From the NCBI GenBank assembly GCA_964555935.1, contig CAZKUN010000107.1:1-28035 (forward strand): a DNA stretch of 28,035 nucleotides. The letters run 5' to 3'. Origin of the DNA: CAZKUN01 sp964555935 (lineage in GTDB: Bacteria; Armatimonadota; Zipacnadia; Zipacnadales; VGFC01). Below are positions 9,501-16,645 of this stretch, piece after piece. Position 1 is the stretch's first letter, and each line of letters starts with the position of its first letter. The notes beneath the pieces are model-generated. The model saw only the letters and a program-made list of their open reading frames with translations. It ran no database searches and was not told the origin of the DNA. Position numbers and translations under genes: made by a program.

Positions 9501-9897
9501 CATCGAGGTGATCGGGGCGGGGAGTGACACGTTGGTCCACTGCGTCAGCCACTGCGGAGAGAAGAAGTGGACTTACAGCATCGGAGACGACCCGGCCGGG
9601 CTGGTGCTCTTGCCGTCAGGAGTGGTCGCGGCGTCAGAGACCGGAGATCTGCACTGCATCGACGGCAACGGCAGCGCCGTCTGGAGGCTTGCGCTGGGGA
9701 GTCCGTGCACGGCTCTGTGCGAGGTGGGTGGGGGAGTGGCAGTGGCAACGGAAGCCGGAGATGTCGTTTGGGTCGACGGCGCGGGGGAGATTGAACGGAG
9801 CGTTCGGCTGGATGCTCCGGCCAGCCATCTGCTTGGCGGACCGGACGGAATGGTGACGGCTGCCACGGCATCCGGCGCGGTGGTCCGGTTGGTGTAG
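6505..9897 (+). CDS. Heparinase II/III- or alginate-lyase-like protein fused to a PQQ/FG-GAP-type beta-propeller, no signal peptide
   Basis: 1130 residues. The GTG at 6505 is chosen because AAGGGA stands 10 nt upstream; an in-frame ATG at 6541 has only a weak site. Residues about 30-165 form an alpha/beta domain patterned like the N-terminal domain of the DUF4838 and GH67 proteins here: a strand ending in VAP, a helix, ELPLLDE, then PGNVIAVGSAA. Residues about 190-480 are helical with NHHTYPATGLFWG (304-316), as in the alpha/alpha toroid of heparinase-type lyases. Residues about 490-770 are beta-rich and begin with GQHGHPDSNAI (His527, His529, Asp531), the signature of the heparinase II/III C-terminal sheet. 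Residues about 790-1130 are a propeller with three calcium-loop motifs, DLDGDG (897), DLSGDG (942) and DVDGDG (993), and PQQ-like blades (CIDGNGSAVWRL). The family breaks uronic-acid polysaccharides by beta-elimination. Neither start gives a signal peptide, so cytoplasmic action on oligosaccharides is inferred. Substrate unknown. Confidence 0.75.
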   Translation: MSQSNASSDKGIMIEVRIDTGRIKQLAPLHLQTIIAEEGPSAAIVAPSEGEFRSVAERGQAELAARVGVELPLLDEASFDGAQELPGNVIAVGSAACNQLLRALHYRRRLSDADYPTDGHRALSIHDPFGDGHSVLVALGATPDVAERSVARIVDRVAEEDGRWLVDGRVFEVEPRPETPDPEELLQDSSQRDAASLTGWPRGFLTALDHLNAGGEKRWARAFVELIAPYATGEIPLSFWLMSAVDFWTDRLVVGWERAEAFSYFTDDERLLVANFIASCTEYCHDSATYQKWRVTDEELQIFNHHTYPATGLFWGCAYLRRHGYEIADLDAWLNKAKRVFDRASESGRSFDEGGAGYSWIVGNHILEIALAQADTDYIRSPKMIQYADLAVVIQNNRFEMVPFGDCGSYHVRGGGAATVLLRAAEWHDEPGYKWVAEQAAPEVVAANILTRDLPSEPPEKHLGLFVLPLDPVVYRWIDLPRFPNYPPPPRGVNVPVGETFDKISLRGGWGEDDDYLLLQGFGDGQHGHPDSNAISQYQVRGRLLLADNDYIRRMPKQHNMVMVIKDGQHAPIPVTARLDAAQEFPGGAITQTTLVDYNGCDWQRTLLWLSADCAVVIDSLTAREAGDYELRCYWRTLGDAELTDDGLLADHDGERFRVIELTDSERRLSIEELPLSATAYPEYNFGDARPKVLRETRAVRLEAGDEAVFVNLLLPNGGAEAPRRCIRWEGNGRIETGGDGPLLRVTPDGFQVGDGELQAFPSDQRLTALESPVPALAPRPAILPPMEATQQWTASLPAPATCLARADGDRILVGCEDGQVLELGDEGAIRELAQTEGRVGAVLAGRLYGEEEVTYLATGWDSRLRLLTPKGDLRQNIELPRNSHMPAWGRALCLADLDGDGRLWPMVGTAAWRVHAVTPDGEMRWTFDTAAHSVTCISAADLSGDGRDDIAVGTVYFCIPAITSDGERLWADEDYNDYWSAGPNFPYLATGDVDGDGDIEVIGAGSDTLVHCVSHCGEKKWTYSIGDDPAGLVLLPSGVVAASETGDLHCIDGNGSAVWRLALGSPCTALCEVGGGVAVATEAGDVVWVDGAGEIERSVRLDAPASHLLGGPDGMVTAATASGAVVRLV

Positions 9898-9934
9898 GAA
9901 TGGTCTCAAGACCCCAACAGCTTCGGCATGTCGT

Positions 9935-9957
9935 GGAAACTCAGACGACGAGTTTCC
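9935..9957. terminator. 8-bp stem hairpin after the lyase-propeller gene, possible terminator without T-run
   Basis: GGAAACTC (9935-9942) and GAGTTTCC (9950-9957) are exact reverse complements around the loop AGACGAC. It begins 38 nt after the stop codon of the upstream gene. There is no T-run, so it could be an RNA-stabilising hairpin or part of the repeat region rather than an intrinsic terminator. Confidence 0.4.
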
Positions 9958-9971
9958 CTGGAGATCCGACT

Positions 9972-10192
9972 TACGGAGGCAAAGGCGACGGCGACAGGCG
10001 AGACGCCTGTCCCACGACGGCGACGGAAACGGCGTCGAAGCTAGAGCTCTGACCTACGGAGGCAAAGGCGACGGCGACAGGCGAGACGCCTGTCCCACGA
10101 CGGCGACGGAAACGGCGTCGAAGCTAGAGCTCTGACCTACGGAGGCAAAGGCGACGGCGACAGGCGAGACGCCTGTCCTACGACGGCGACGG
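9972..10192. repeat. 83-bp tandem repeat, 2.7 copies, each with an 8-bp-stem palindrome
   Basis: Copies start at 9972, 10055 and 10138, giving an exact 83-nt period. Copies 1 and 2 are identical; copy 3 covers the first 55 nt with one change (C to T at 10179). Each copy begins TACGGAGG and carries the hairpin GACAGGCGAGACGCCTGTC (9993-10011, 10076-10094, 10159-10177), with an 8-bp perfect stem and loop AGA, set between two near-identical GACGGCGAC stretches. Full copies also hold the palindrome AGAGCTCT. The array is bracketed by the 22-nt flank CTGGAGATCCGAC-T/C-TACGGAGG at 9958-9979 and 10195-10216, with one mismatch. The hairpin core read in one frame gives DRRDACPT, a peptide I remember from spurious hypothetical proteins of PVC bacteria, so this may be a member of a dispersed palindrome family. 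I could not check other copies. Confidence 0.9.
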
Positions 10193-10208
10193 ATCTGGAG
10201 ATCCGACC

Positions 10209-10216
10209 TACGGAGG
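10209..10216 (+). promoter_or_regulatory. Ribosome binding site of the DUF4838 gene, made from the repeat unit's TACGGAGG
   Basis: GGAGG ends at 10216, 10 nt before the ATG at 10227. The eight bases TACGGAGG are the same that begin each 83-bp repeat copy (9972, 10055, 10138), so the terminal fragment of the array appears to provide the Shine-Dalgarno sequence. Confidence 0.7.
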
Positions 10217-10226
10217 TAGTCAGACG

Positions 10227-12524
10227 ATGAGGGAACGAACGGTGGGGCGGGCTTGGGGCCTGGTGGTCTGGGTGCTGGTTGGGATGGTGGGCCAGCTGTC
10301 CGCTGCCGCCGAGGGCCTCACGATCGTTGAGAACGGCCAGGCGAAGGCGGTGGTCGTGGTGCCAGCCGACTGCGAACCGACCCTCCAGGATGCGGCGTCG
10401 CGGCTGGTTGAGTGTGTGGCGACCTCTTCCGGAGCGAAGCTGCCCGTCGTGGCCGACGACGTGTGGGACGTCAATAAATACCCCAGCGGCACCGTTTCGA
10501 TCCACGTGGGGCCGACCTCGTATTCTCGGCCGCTCATCGGCGACGTCGGGGAGTTGGATGCCGATGGCTTCTTGATCCGCACGCTCCAGAAGACCCACAT
10601 CCTCGTCGCCGGTCCTACCGACACCGGCACGGCTTTCGGCGTGGGCGACTTCCTGGAACGTTATGTCGGGGTCCGCTGGCTCCTGCCCGGTGAGGAGGGC
10701 ACGCACATCCCCTCCCGCCGCACGATTGAGGTCCCGGAGGTCGATGTCCGAGATGAGCCGGCGTTCTTCTCGCGGAGCTTCAGTGGTTTCAACTTCGGCG
10801 ACTCCGCGGACCTGGCGTGGCTTCACGCAGCCCGGATGCACCCGCGGATAGGGTTCCATCACCATCTACTGCGGCTCTTCCCAGCCGAGACATACGCCAC
10901 GAGTCATCCCGAGTTCTTCCCGTGGATCGACGGCGAGCGCCGCCTGCCAAAGCCCAACCGATCGTGGCAGCCATGCTTCACCGCCTCTGGCATCGTGGAG
11001 GAGGCGGTGCGGAACATCGGCCAGTACTTCGAGCAGAACCCGGCGGCCACGTCGTATTCGTTGGGGATCAACGACACCGGCACGGACGGCTGGTGCCAGT
11101 GCGAGGAATGCAGCGCGCAACACAGCGGTAAGGTGAACTCCCTGGGAGTCGCCGACTATTCCGATGTCTACTACGCGTGGTGCAACCGCGTGATTGAGGG
11201 AGTTCTGACGACGTATCCCGACAAGTGGTTCGGCTGCCTGGCTTACAACAACGTGTTCGCTCCGCCGTCGCAGGTTGCCATCCATCCCCGGTTGATTCCC
11301 TACGTCACGCTGGATCGGATGCAGTGGGCAGATTCGAGACTGCGGAAGGAAGGGCAGCGCCTCCACCGACGGTGGCAGAGGGCCTGCCCGAGTCTGGGCT
11401 GGTATGACTACCTGTACGGGCGGTTCTACTCGCTGCCCCGCGTGTATCCGCATAGGATGGCCGAGAACCTCCGCTATGCCCATCGGCACGGCGTTCAGGC
11501 TTTCTATGCCGAGGCCTATCCCAACTGGGGAGAGGGGCCCAAGCTCTACGTGATGGCCAGGTTGCTCTGGAATCCCGATGCGGATGTTGACGGGCTCTTG
11601 CGCGACTGGTACGTGAGTTGCGCGGGCGAGAATGCGGCGGCGGACCTGGCGCGTTACTACGAGCACTGGGAGGATTTCTGGACGCGGCGTGTCCTGGATT
11701 CGCCCTGGTTTGGCCGCGGCGAGATCCTGAACTTCAGGACCCAAGGGTATCTCGGGAGCGTGACGCTTCGCGAGATGGCCCAATGCCGCGAGTGGCTGGA
11801 ATCGGCCTTGGCGAAGACAGAGACCGCCCCGCAGCGCGCGCGCGTCGGCAGACTCCTGACCGCGTTTGAGGGCTACGAAGACGCGGCGTTACACTACCTG
11901 ACGAACATGGGCGAGGGTGCCCCTGAGGACGTGCTGTCGGGATTCCTGGCGGGCGATCCTCCGGCTCCGCAGAAACAGAAGGCCGAGGAGTTACGGGCCA
12001 TGCTCCTGGGGCAGACGCCGGTGATTTCGCAGAATCCGTCGTTCGAGGACGGCAGTGAGGACCAGCCGGATCGATGGACTCTCTGGGTGAAACCCGTGGG
12101 GGATCCCCCCTACGGGACAATCCAGTGGATCGAGAGCCCGGACGCCCTGACCGGCCAGCGGTGTCTGGTGGTGGAAGGGCTCCGGCGAGGGGGCCCCGTG
12201 CAGCAGATCCCGGCTCGGCCCGGAAGATACGTCCTGGTGGCCTCGTACCGATGGCCCTCGGATCGGCAGGGACAGGGAGTGGAGATGTCGGTGATTCTGA
12301 AGGATGAGAAGGGGCGGAATCTCAGCTTCGACCGGCACTCGGACGTGACGGTCGTCCAGCTCATCCCGGGGCCGTGGCGGACGATCACCCGCCCGTTCGT
12401 CGTGCCCGCGAAGATCGGCTCCGCGACGGTCACGGGAATCCAGTTGGGGGTGGTGATCGAGAGAATGGCGCCGGAGGAGAAGATCTACTACGACGATGTC
12501 GGCGTCTACCGACTGGGCGACTAG
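10227..12524 (+). CDS. Secreted DUF4838 protein with C-terminal CBM-like beta-sandwich
   Basis: 765 residues, ATG at 10227 with GGAGG 10 nt upstream. A signal peptide (hydrophobic GLVVWVLVGMVGQLSAAA) covers residues 1-28. Residues about 30-185 are the GH67/GH20b-type N-terminal alpha/beta domain: AKAVVVVPADCEPTLQDAAS, then VSIHVGPTSYSR, then ILVAGPTDTGTAFGVGDFLE. Residues about 195-470 are DUF4838: a HHHLLRLFP/HPEFFPWIDG segment and the family's cysteine motif NDTGTDGWCQCEEC with Cys290, Cys292 and Cys295. Residues about 470-590 are helical. Residues about 600-765 are a jelly-roll module starting NPSFEDGSEDQPDRW, like a CBM4/9-type carbohydrate-binding module. DUF4838 proteins are found in polysaccharide-degradation loci and resemble alpha-glucuronidases, but their activity is largely uncharacterised as far as I know. 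It is more distant from the other two DUF4838 proteins here, which have different C-terminal halves. A mobile-element-like sequence starts immediately after the stop codon. Confidence 0.85.
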   Translation: MRERTVGRAWGLVVWVLVGMVGQLSAAAEGLTIVENGQAKAVVVVPADCEPTLQDAASRLVECVATSSGAKLPVVADDVWDVNKYPSGTVSIHVGPTSYSRPLIGDVGELDADGFLIRTLQKTHILVAGPTDTGTAFGVGDFLERYVGVRWLLPGEEGTHIPSRRTIEVPEVDVRDEPAFFSRSFSGFNFGDSADLAWLHAARMHPRIGFHHHLLRLFPAETYATSHPEFFPWIDGERRLPKPNRSWQPCFTASGIVEEAVRNIGQYFEQNPAATSYSLGINDTGTDGWCQCEECSAQHSGKVNSLGVADYSDVYYAWCNRVIEGVLTTYPDKWFGCLAYNNVFAPPSQVAIHPRLIPYVTLDRMQWADSRLRKEGQRLHRRWQRACPSLGWYDYLYGRFYSLPRVYPHRMAENLRYAHRHGVQAFYAEAYPNWGEGPKLYVMARLLWNPDADVDGLLRDWYVSCAGENAAADLARYYEHWEDFWTRRVLDSPWFGRGEILNFRTQGYLGSVTLREMAQCREWLESALAKTETAPQRARVGRLLTAFEGYEDAALHYLTNMGEGAPEDVLSGFLAGDPPAPQKQKAEELRAMLLGQTPVISQNPSFEDGSEDQPDRWTLWVKPVGDPPYGTIQWIESPDALTGQRCLVVEGLRRGGPVQQIPARPGRYVLVASYRWPSDRQGQGVEMSVILKDEKGRNLSFDRHSDVTVVQLIPGPWRTITRPFVVPAKIGSATVTGIQLGVVIERMAPEEKIYYDDVGVYRLGD

Positions 12525-12615
12525 TTAATCGGTGTCAGACACTAGTTTAACGGCGGTTCTAAGGTCCTTAGAGCGGAATAGTGCCCTATAAAAACTAGTG
12601 TCTGACACTAATTAA
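12525..12615. mobile_element. 91-bp MITE/REP-like non-autonomous element with 24-bp terminal inverted repeats
   Basis: The terminal repeats 12525-12548 and 12592-12615 match at 22 of 24 positions as reverse complements. Each contains the palindrome GTGTCAGACAC or its complement. The interior has a further palindrome, CTAAGGTCCTTAG (12559-12571), extendable with a G-T pair to 12556-12574. It is much richer in A+T than its surroundings and starts the base after the upstream stop codon. Palindromic GTGTCAGACAC ends recall REP sequences mobilised by REP-associated tyrosine (Y1) transposases; that link is from memory. No transposase gene is in the window. Confidence 0.75.
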
Positions 12616-12704
12616 TTTCGCCCCGGGATCAGCCTGCGCTCGCCGGCAGGGGGCCTCGGGCTGTCGAGGGAAACGACCTGACACCTCACACAGGAGAAGC
12701 ACGC

Positions 12705-15700
12705 ATGCGCGACGTGAACGTGAGACCCCCTGCGTTGTTGGGCCTGGCACTCGTGCTCGGCGCCTTGAGCTCTGTGCCCCCTTCATGCGCCCAGCCGGCC
12801 GCGGGACCTCTCGGCGACGTCCTGTACCCGGCGATGGCCACGCCATGGACGTCGGAAGGTCTGACACCCGTGTCCCTCTCGCTCACGGAGGAGCTGGGCG
12901 ACTTGGTCGTTGCGAGTGACGGCACGGCGCAGGTCAAGATCGTCACGGTGGACACGGCGGATTGGTACTACCCGGAGATCGCCGCACTGCTGAAGACGTA
13001 CCTCGACAAGTGCACCGGCGCGGATTTCGAGGTCGTTACGGACTCAGTTCCGCCGGGCAAGCACATCTTCATCGGGCCGGTGGATGAGCCGACCGTACAG
13101 ACGGTCTTCGCTCAGTCTCAGGAGCTCGAGCTGGACGGATTTCAGGTGGTCAGCTTCGGGAAGGGGATCATCCTCGCCGGCAGGGACTGCATTTCACCGT
13201 ATGCTAACAAGCCACCAGAGCCTCTGAGACTCAGCACTCAGGACACGAGCAGAGGCACTCTCTTCGCGGTTGTCGACGTGCTCGAGCGATTCGTCGGCAT
13301 GCGCTGGTACCATTGGGGCGTGCTGGGCGAATGCGCGCCGGACTTCACCGCGACACCCTTGCGAATCCCGCCCGTAACGTATCAGGACGCGCCCGTGTTC
13401 TATCACCGCCGAAGCACCTACGGCAACCTGCCCACCCAGTATGGGCAAGACGCGGAGCACATGCCCGAGGAGTATCGAGTCGAGCGGTCGGCGAGGGTGC
13501 TCTGGCGATCCGCGCTGATGAGGGCATCCTCGGTGCGCATGTGCGTGGCGAACCACACCGACACCCGTTGGCACGAGGTCTTCCCCGACAGGCCCAACAT
13601 GTTCGCCTTGAGGGAAGACGGCACTCGAATGATGGGCAACGAAGGCCCGCACTCCTCGCAGAGATGCTACACCGATGAGGAGGGTTTCCAGGAGCACATC
13701 AAGGCGATCGACGCCTGGTATGAGAATCAAGAAGATCCGAGGCTGTTCGGTCGAGCGCAGATGTCGCCCAATGAGAAGTACGTCCTCTGGTTGCCCAATG
13801 ACGGATTCCCCGGATGTCATTGCGAGCCGTGTAGCGCATTGATGGACTGGGACGCGCCAGTCGGCGAGCAGCAGATGAGGTTGATCTGGGGTTACATCGA
13901 TCGTCTCTGCGCGGAAGTCAAGAAGAGATGGCCCGACAAGACCGTCTCAACGCTTCTGTATGGCGGATGGAACAAGATCCCCACGGACAGAGCGCTGCCT
14001 GAGAACCTGCTTCTGTGCAAGGTATGGACGGGTGTCATCGAGCCCTTCATGAAAGAGGACCGGTACTGGGATCAGAACATCGGCGAGATCGATCTGATCA
14101 ACCAGTACTCGAAGGAGCGGATGCTGGTCTGGAGTCACTATCCGATCAAGCCTTACCAGATCACTTTCGAGCCGATGCCCTTCAACGCGCCGCACGTTCT
14201 GAAGCGGATATACAGCGAGAACCGCGAGAAGATCGGAGGCGTGGTGCTGAACGGTGGCTACCTGTCCGTCGCCCAGAACGGGCAGGCTCTCTACCTCTAC
14301 TACAAGCTGCTGTGGAACCCGGATTTTGACGTGGACGCGGAGCTGGGTGAGTTCTGCCGGCTGCAGTTCGGCCCGGCCGCCGAGGAGATGAAGGCGTTCT
14401 TCACCCTCGGGATCGATCGCTGGGAGAAGACCAAGTGGTCCTACCTGCCCGCCGGGCTTTACAAGCATGTGACGCGCCTTCCCCGGGAGCTGTACTGGAA
14501 GGAGACCTATCCGCCCGAGGTGAGAGCCGAGATGCGAGCGATCCTTGGGCGCGCTCTGGCCGATACCGAAGAAGACAGCATGTATCGGGTCAAGGTGGCG
14601 TACTACAAGGACGCGCACGGGCCCTTCTTTGAGCTGGGCGACCTCAAGGACAGCTCCACGAGGGCCGTGTTTGACTGCGCGAAGACGACGGAGACCATCG
14701 AGATCGACGGCGATCTGGCGGAGTGGGAAGACGCGAAGCCGCTGCTGATGAAGGACAATGCCACCGGCGACGACGTGGAGGTGAAGACGGAGGTCTATAC
14801 GGCTTACGACCAGCGCGCTTTCTATGTCGCGGGCAAGGTGCATGAGCCCGGCGAGCCGGTGCTCGCTCCGGAGAAGCTGCCAAGGGACGGCGAACTCTAC
14901 AGCTACGACTCGATAGAGATCTACCTCTGCTCCGACCAGGAGGGCTTTGACGAAGCCGGGGTGGCGAAGATGGATCAGCACCATCAAGTCGTCATCAACT
15001 CGCGAGGGAGCCTGTACGACGGCTACAAGGACACGTCGGTCCGGACGACCGACGCGGACGTGACGCTCGACGTCGAGCACGCGGTCAGGCCCATGGGGAA
15101 TGGGTTTCAGTTCGAGATGGGCTTCCCGTTTGAGGCGATCCACGCTCTCACTCCCGAGCCGGGGGATTTCTGGTACGTCAATTTCTATCGGAATCGCCCC
15201 AGAGATGACGGCTCGCCCCGACACCACGCGCTGGCGCCCACGCGGTCTGCCTTCGCCGAGACATCCAGATTCGCGATCATGAACTTCCCCAAGTCCCCAC
15301 TGCTTCTGTACGACTTCGAGACCACGATTCCGGAATTCGGCGTGTGGAAAGAGCCATCACCTGAGGCCGTCTGCACGCACGAAATCAGGGATGGCATCGC
15401 TCACCTGAGAGTCACCTACCCCGAGACGGCGGAGAAATCGGGGCAGGTCGCGTTCTCGATCTCTCCGGGCGCGCCAACGGTGGACGCGCCGATTCTGAGT
15501 CACTACCGATTCCGCTACAGTGGACGCGGTGTTGAGGCGCTGACATTCCATCTCAGGTCGAAAGACTGGACGCAGCAGAACGTGAAGTACATGCCGCGTC
15601 ACTCGCCGGATGAAGAGGTGGAAGTCACGGAGTGGCAAACGGCCGTGGGGGACAAGGTCTACCGCTATGATGACGGTGTGCAGGTGTTCCCGGAGTATCC

Positions 15701-15794
15701 GGGCGACATCAACAGCATCGGCATCGGACTCAACATGATTCCCGGGGCGGATGTTGTGATCGAGTTGGACGAGATCAGAATTGTGCCACGGTAG
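12705..15794 (+). CDS. Secreted DUF4838 protein with CBM9-like domain and C-terminal beta-sandwich
   Basis: 1029 residues, ATG at 12705 after CAGGAGA. Signal peptide residues 1-29 (ALLGLALVLGALSSVPPSCA). Residues about 45-215 form the GH67/GH20b-type N-terminal domain (KHIFIGPVDEPTV, LDGFQVVSFGKGIILAGRDC, DVLERFVGMRWYHWG). Residues about 230-560 are DUF4838: VANHTDTRWHEVFPDRPNMF and PNDGFPGCHCEPC (364-376; Cys371, Cys373, Cys376). Residues about 560-655 are helical. Residues about 660-865 are a CBM9-like domain, IEIDGDLAEWEDAKPLLMKD to PGDFWYVNFYRNRPRD; characterised CBM9 modules bind xylan or cellulose chain ends. Residues about 870-1029 form a further beta-sandwich. It is a paralogue of the minus-strand gene at 18833-21967, matching over the whole length with shared strings such as REDGTRMMG, SSQRCYT and PNDGFPGC. 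The next gene begins 26 nt downstream, so the three plus-strand genes to 18825 are probably one operon. Confidence 0.87.
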   Translation: MRDVNVRPPALLGLALVLGALSSVPPSCAQPAAGPLGDVLYPAMATPWTSEGLTPVSLSLTEELGDLVVASDGTAQVKIVTVDTADWYYPEIAALLKTYLDKCTGADFEVVTDSVPPGKHIFIGPVDEPTVQTVFAQSQELELDGFQVVSFGKGIILAGRDCISPYANKPPEPLRLSTQDTSRGTLFAVVDVLERFVGMRWYHWGVLGECAPDFTATPLRIPPVTYQDAPVFYHRRSTYGNLPTQYGQDAEHMPEEYRVERSARVLWRSALMRASSVRMCVANHTDTRWHEVFPDRPNMFALREDGTRMMGNEGPHSSQRCYTDEEGFQEHIKAIDAWYENQEDPRLFGRAQMSPNEKYVLWLPNDGFPGCHCEPCSALMDWDAPVGEQQMRLIWGYIDRLCAEVKKRWPDKTVSTLLYGGWNKIPTDRALPENLLLCKVWTGVIEPFMKEDRYWDQNIGEIDLINQYSKERMLVWSHYPIKPYQITFEPMPFNAPHVLKRIYSENREKIGGVVLNGGYLSVAQNGQALYLYYKLLWNPDFDVDAELGEFCRLQFGPAAEEMKAFFTLGIDRWEKTKWSYLPAGLYKHVTRLPRELYWKETYPPEVRAEMRAILGRALADTEEDSMYRVKVAYYKDAHGPFFELGDLKDSSTRAVFDCAKTTETIEIDGDLAEWEDAKPLLMKDNATGDDVEVKTEVYTAYDQRAFYVAGKVHEPGEPVLAPEKLPRDGELYSYDSIEIYLCSDQEGFDEAGVAKMDQHHQVVINSRGSLYDGYKDTSVRTTDADVTLDVEHAVRPMGNGFQFEMGFPFEAIHALTPEPGDFWYVNFYRNRPRDDGSPRHHALAPTRSAFAETSRFAIMNFPKSPLLLYDFETTIPEFGVWKEPSPEAVCTHEIRDGIAHLRVTYPETAEKSGQVAFSISPGAPTVDAPILSHYRFRYSGRGVEALTFHLRSKDWTQQNVKYMPRHSPDEEVEVTEWQTAVGDKVYRYDDGVQVFPEYPGDINSIGIGLNMIPGADVVIELDEIRIVPR

Positions 15795-15820
15795 GCCGGC
15801 GACTACCCAAGGGAGCCGAC

Positions 15821-16645
15821 ATGGCGAGTTCCGACGCTGCCGCGATCCGGCGCGATTACGTCCGACGACTGGTCGCGCTGAAGCTGTGGCACGTGTGGCG
15901 GCTTCACAAGGATGGCATTGATCTTAGGACGGCCCTCACGGAGCGCGTGGACCTGTGTCGGATGAGCACGTTCATTGAGGGCACTGAGAGCCGGGAGCCG
16001 CTGGATGCCGAGGGCTGGCAGCGCGTGCTGGACGAACTGGCGGCGGTCTATGCGCGGCATGATGCCGACGCGACGAGTGGCGAGATCGAGGCTGAAGGTG
16101 TGGCGCTGCTCTGGCCTTCGCTTGAGCCTCGCATCGCGCGCGACGCCGCCGAGGCCGCGCGGAGCGTGGCGGAGTTATCCGGATGCTTCGCCCGCGAGTA
16201 CAGGCCCTTCTACCACGAGCCCGACTCCGCCGATCACCTCACGCTCCACGTGCGAAACGCGCACCAGCCCGACTCGCCGTTCCACCATGTCCCCGAGATG
16301 ATCGAGAGTCTGCAGGGCGCGGTTTCCGCGACAGAGCGCGATCGCCCCGACGTGGCGTGGGTGCAGTGCGGCACGTGGCTGAACAGTTTCCCGCCGTTCG
16401 CGAGGCTGTTCCCGCGGGCTTGGGCCGGTTCTGCTGAATCCAGCGGCCCGGGGAATCACTTTGGGTGGTGGGGGCAGTTTGTGGATCGGCGCGGCGGGTT
16501 CCACGGGGAGAACGCTCGGCGCTTCCGTGAGACGGGCGAGTTCCCCTACGCGGCCACGCTATGTCGCTGCCGGCTCGAGGACCTGCGCGAGCATCTGCTG
16601 GTTCTCGCCAATGACATGAACGAAGACAGACGACCACAGCTATGA
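15821..16645 (+). CDS. Conserved hypothetical cytoplasmic protein, 274 aa
   Basis: ATG at 15821 follows AAGGGAG. There is no signal peptide or membrane segment. The first about 60 residues are helical (DYVRRLVALKLWHVWRLHKD). The rest has conserved-looking blocks: LTLHVRNAHQPDSPFHHVPE (from residue 140), VQCGTWLNSFPPFARLFPRA (about 187-206) and GNHFGWWGQFVDRRGGFH (about 215-232). I recall similar blocks in unnamed proteins of Planctomycetota-like genomes but know no function. Several His, Trp and Asn residues in these blocks could form a binding or catalytic site. Its stop overlaps the start of the next gene by 4 nt (ATGA), so the two are translationally coupled and probably work together. Function unknown. 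Confidence 0.8.
   Translation: MASSDAAAIRRDYVRRLVALKLWHVWRLHKDGIDLRTALTERVDLCRMSTFIEGTESREPLDAEGWQRVLDELAAVYARHDADATSGEIEAEGVALLWPSLEPRIARDAAEAARSVAELSGCFAREYRPFYHEPDSADHLTLHVRNAHQPDSPFHHVPEMIESLQGAVSATERDRPDVAWVQCGTWLNSFPPFARLFPRAWAGSAESSGPGNHFGWWGQFVDRRGGFHGENARRFRETGEFPYAATLCRCRLEDLREHLLVLANDMNEDRRPQL

Larger units (their letters stand above)
9898..10226. other. Intergenic region: hairpin, tandem repeat array and leader of the DUF4838 gene
   Basis: 329 nt without a gene. From left to right there is a small GGTCT/AGACC hairpin (9902-9913), a perfect 8-bp-stem hairpin (9935-9957), a 13-nt flank CTGGAGATCCGAC (9958-9970), two and two-thirds copies of an 83-bp repeat (9972-10192), the same 13-nt flank again (10195-10207), then the ribosome binding site and start of the next gene. 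No open frame in it looks like a gene. Confidence 0.8.

Noticed and set aside
9972..10192. A repeat array that might be a CRISPR.
   Set aside because: The whole 83-nt unit, including what would be the spacer, is identical between copies, there are fewer than three full copies, and no cas genes are present.
12525..12615. A complete insertion sequence.
   Set aside because: At 91 bp it has no room for a transposase and none lies nearby, so only a non-autonomous element is supported.
13947..15227. Long minus-strand open frame (426 codons) opposite the DUF4838-CBM9 gene.
   Set aside because: It is a shadow of a gene with clear domains; no ribosome binding site or domain was seen.
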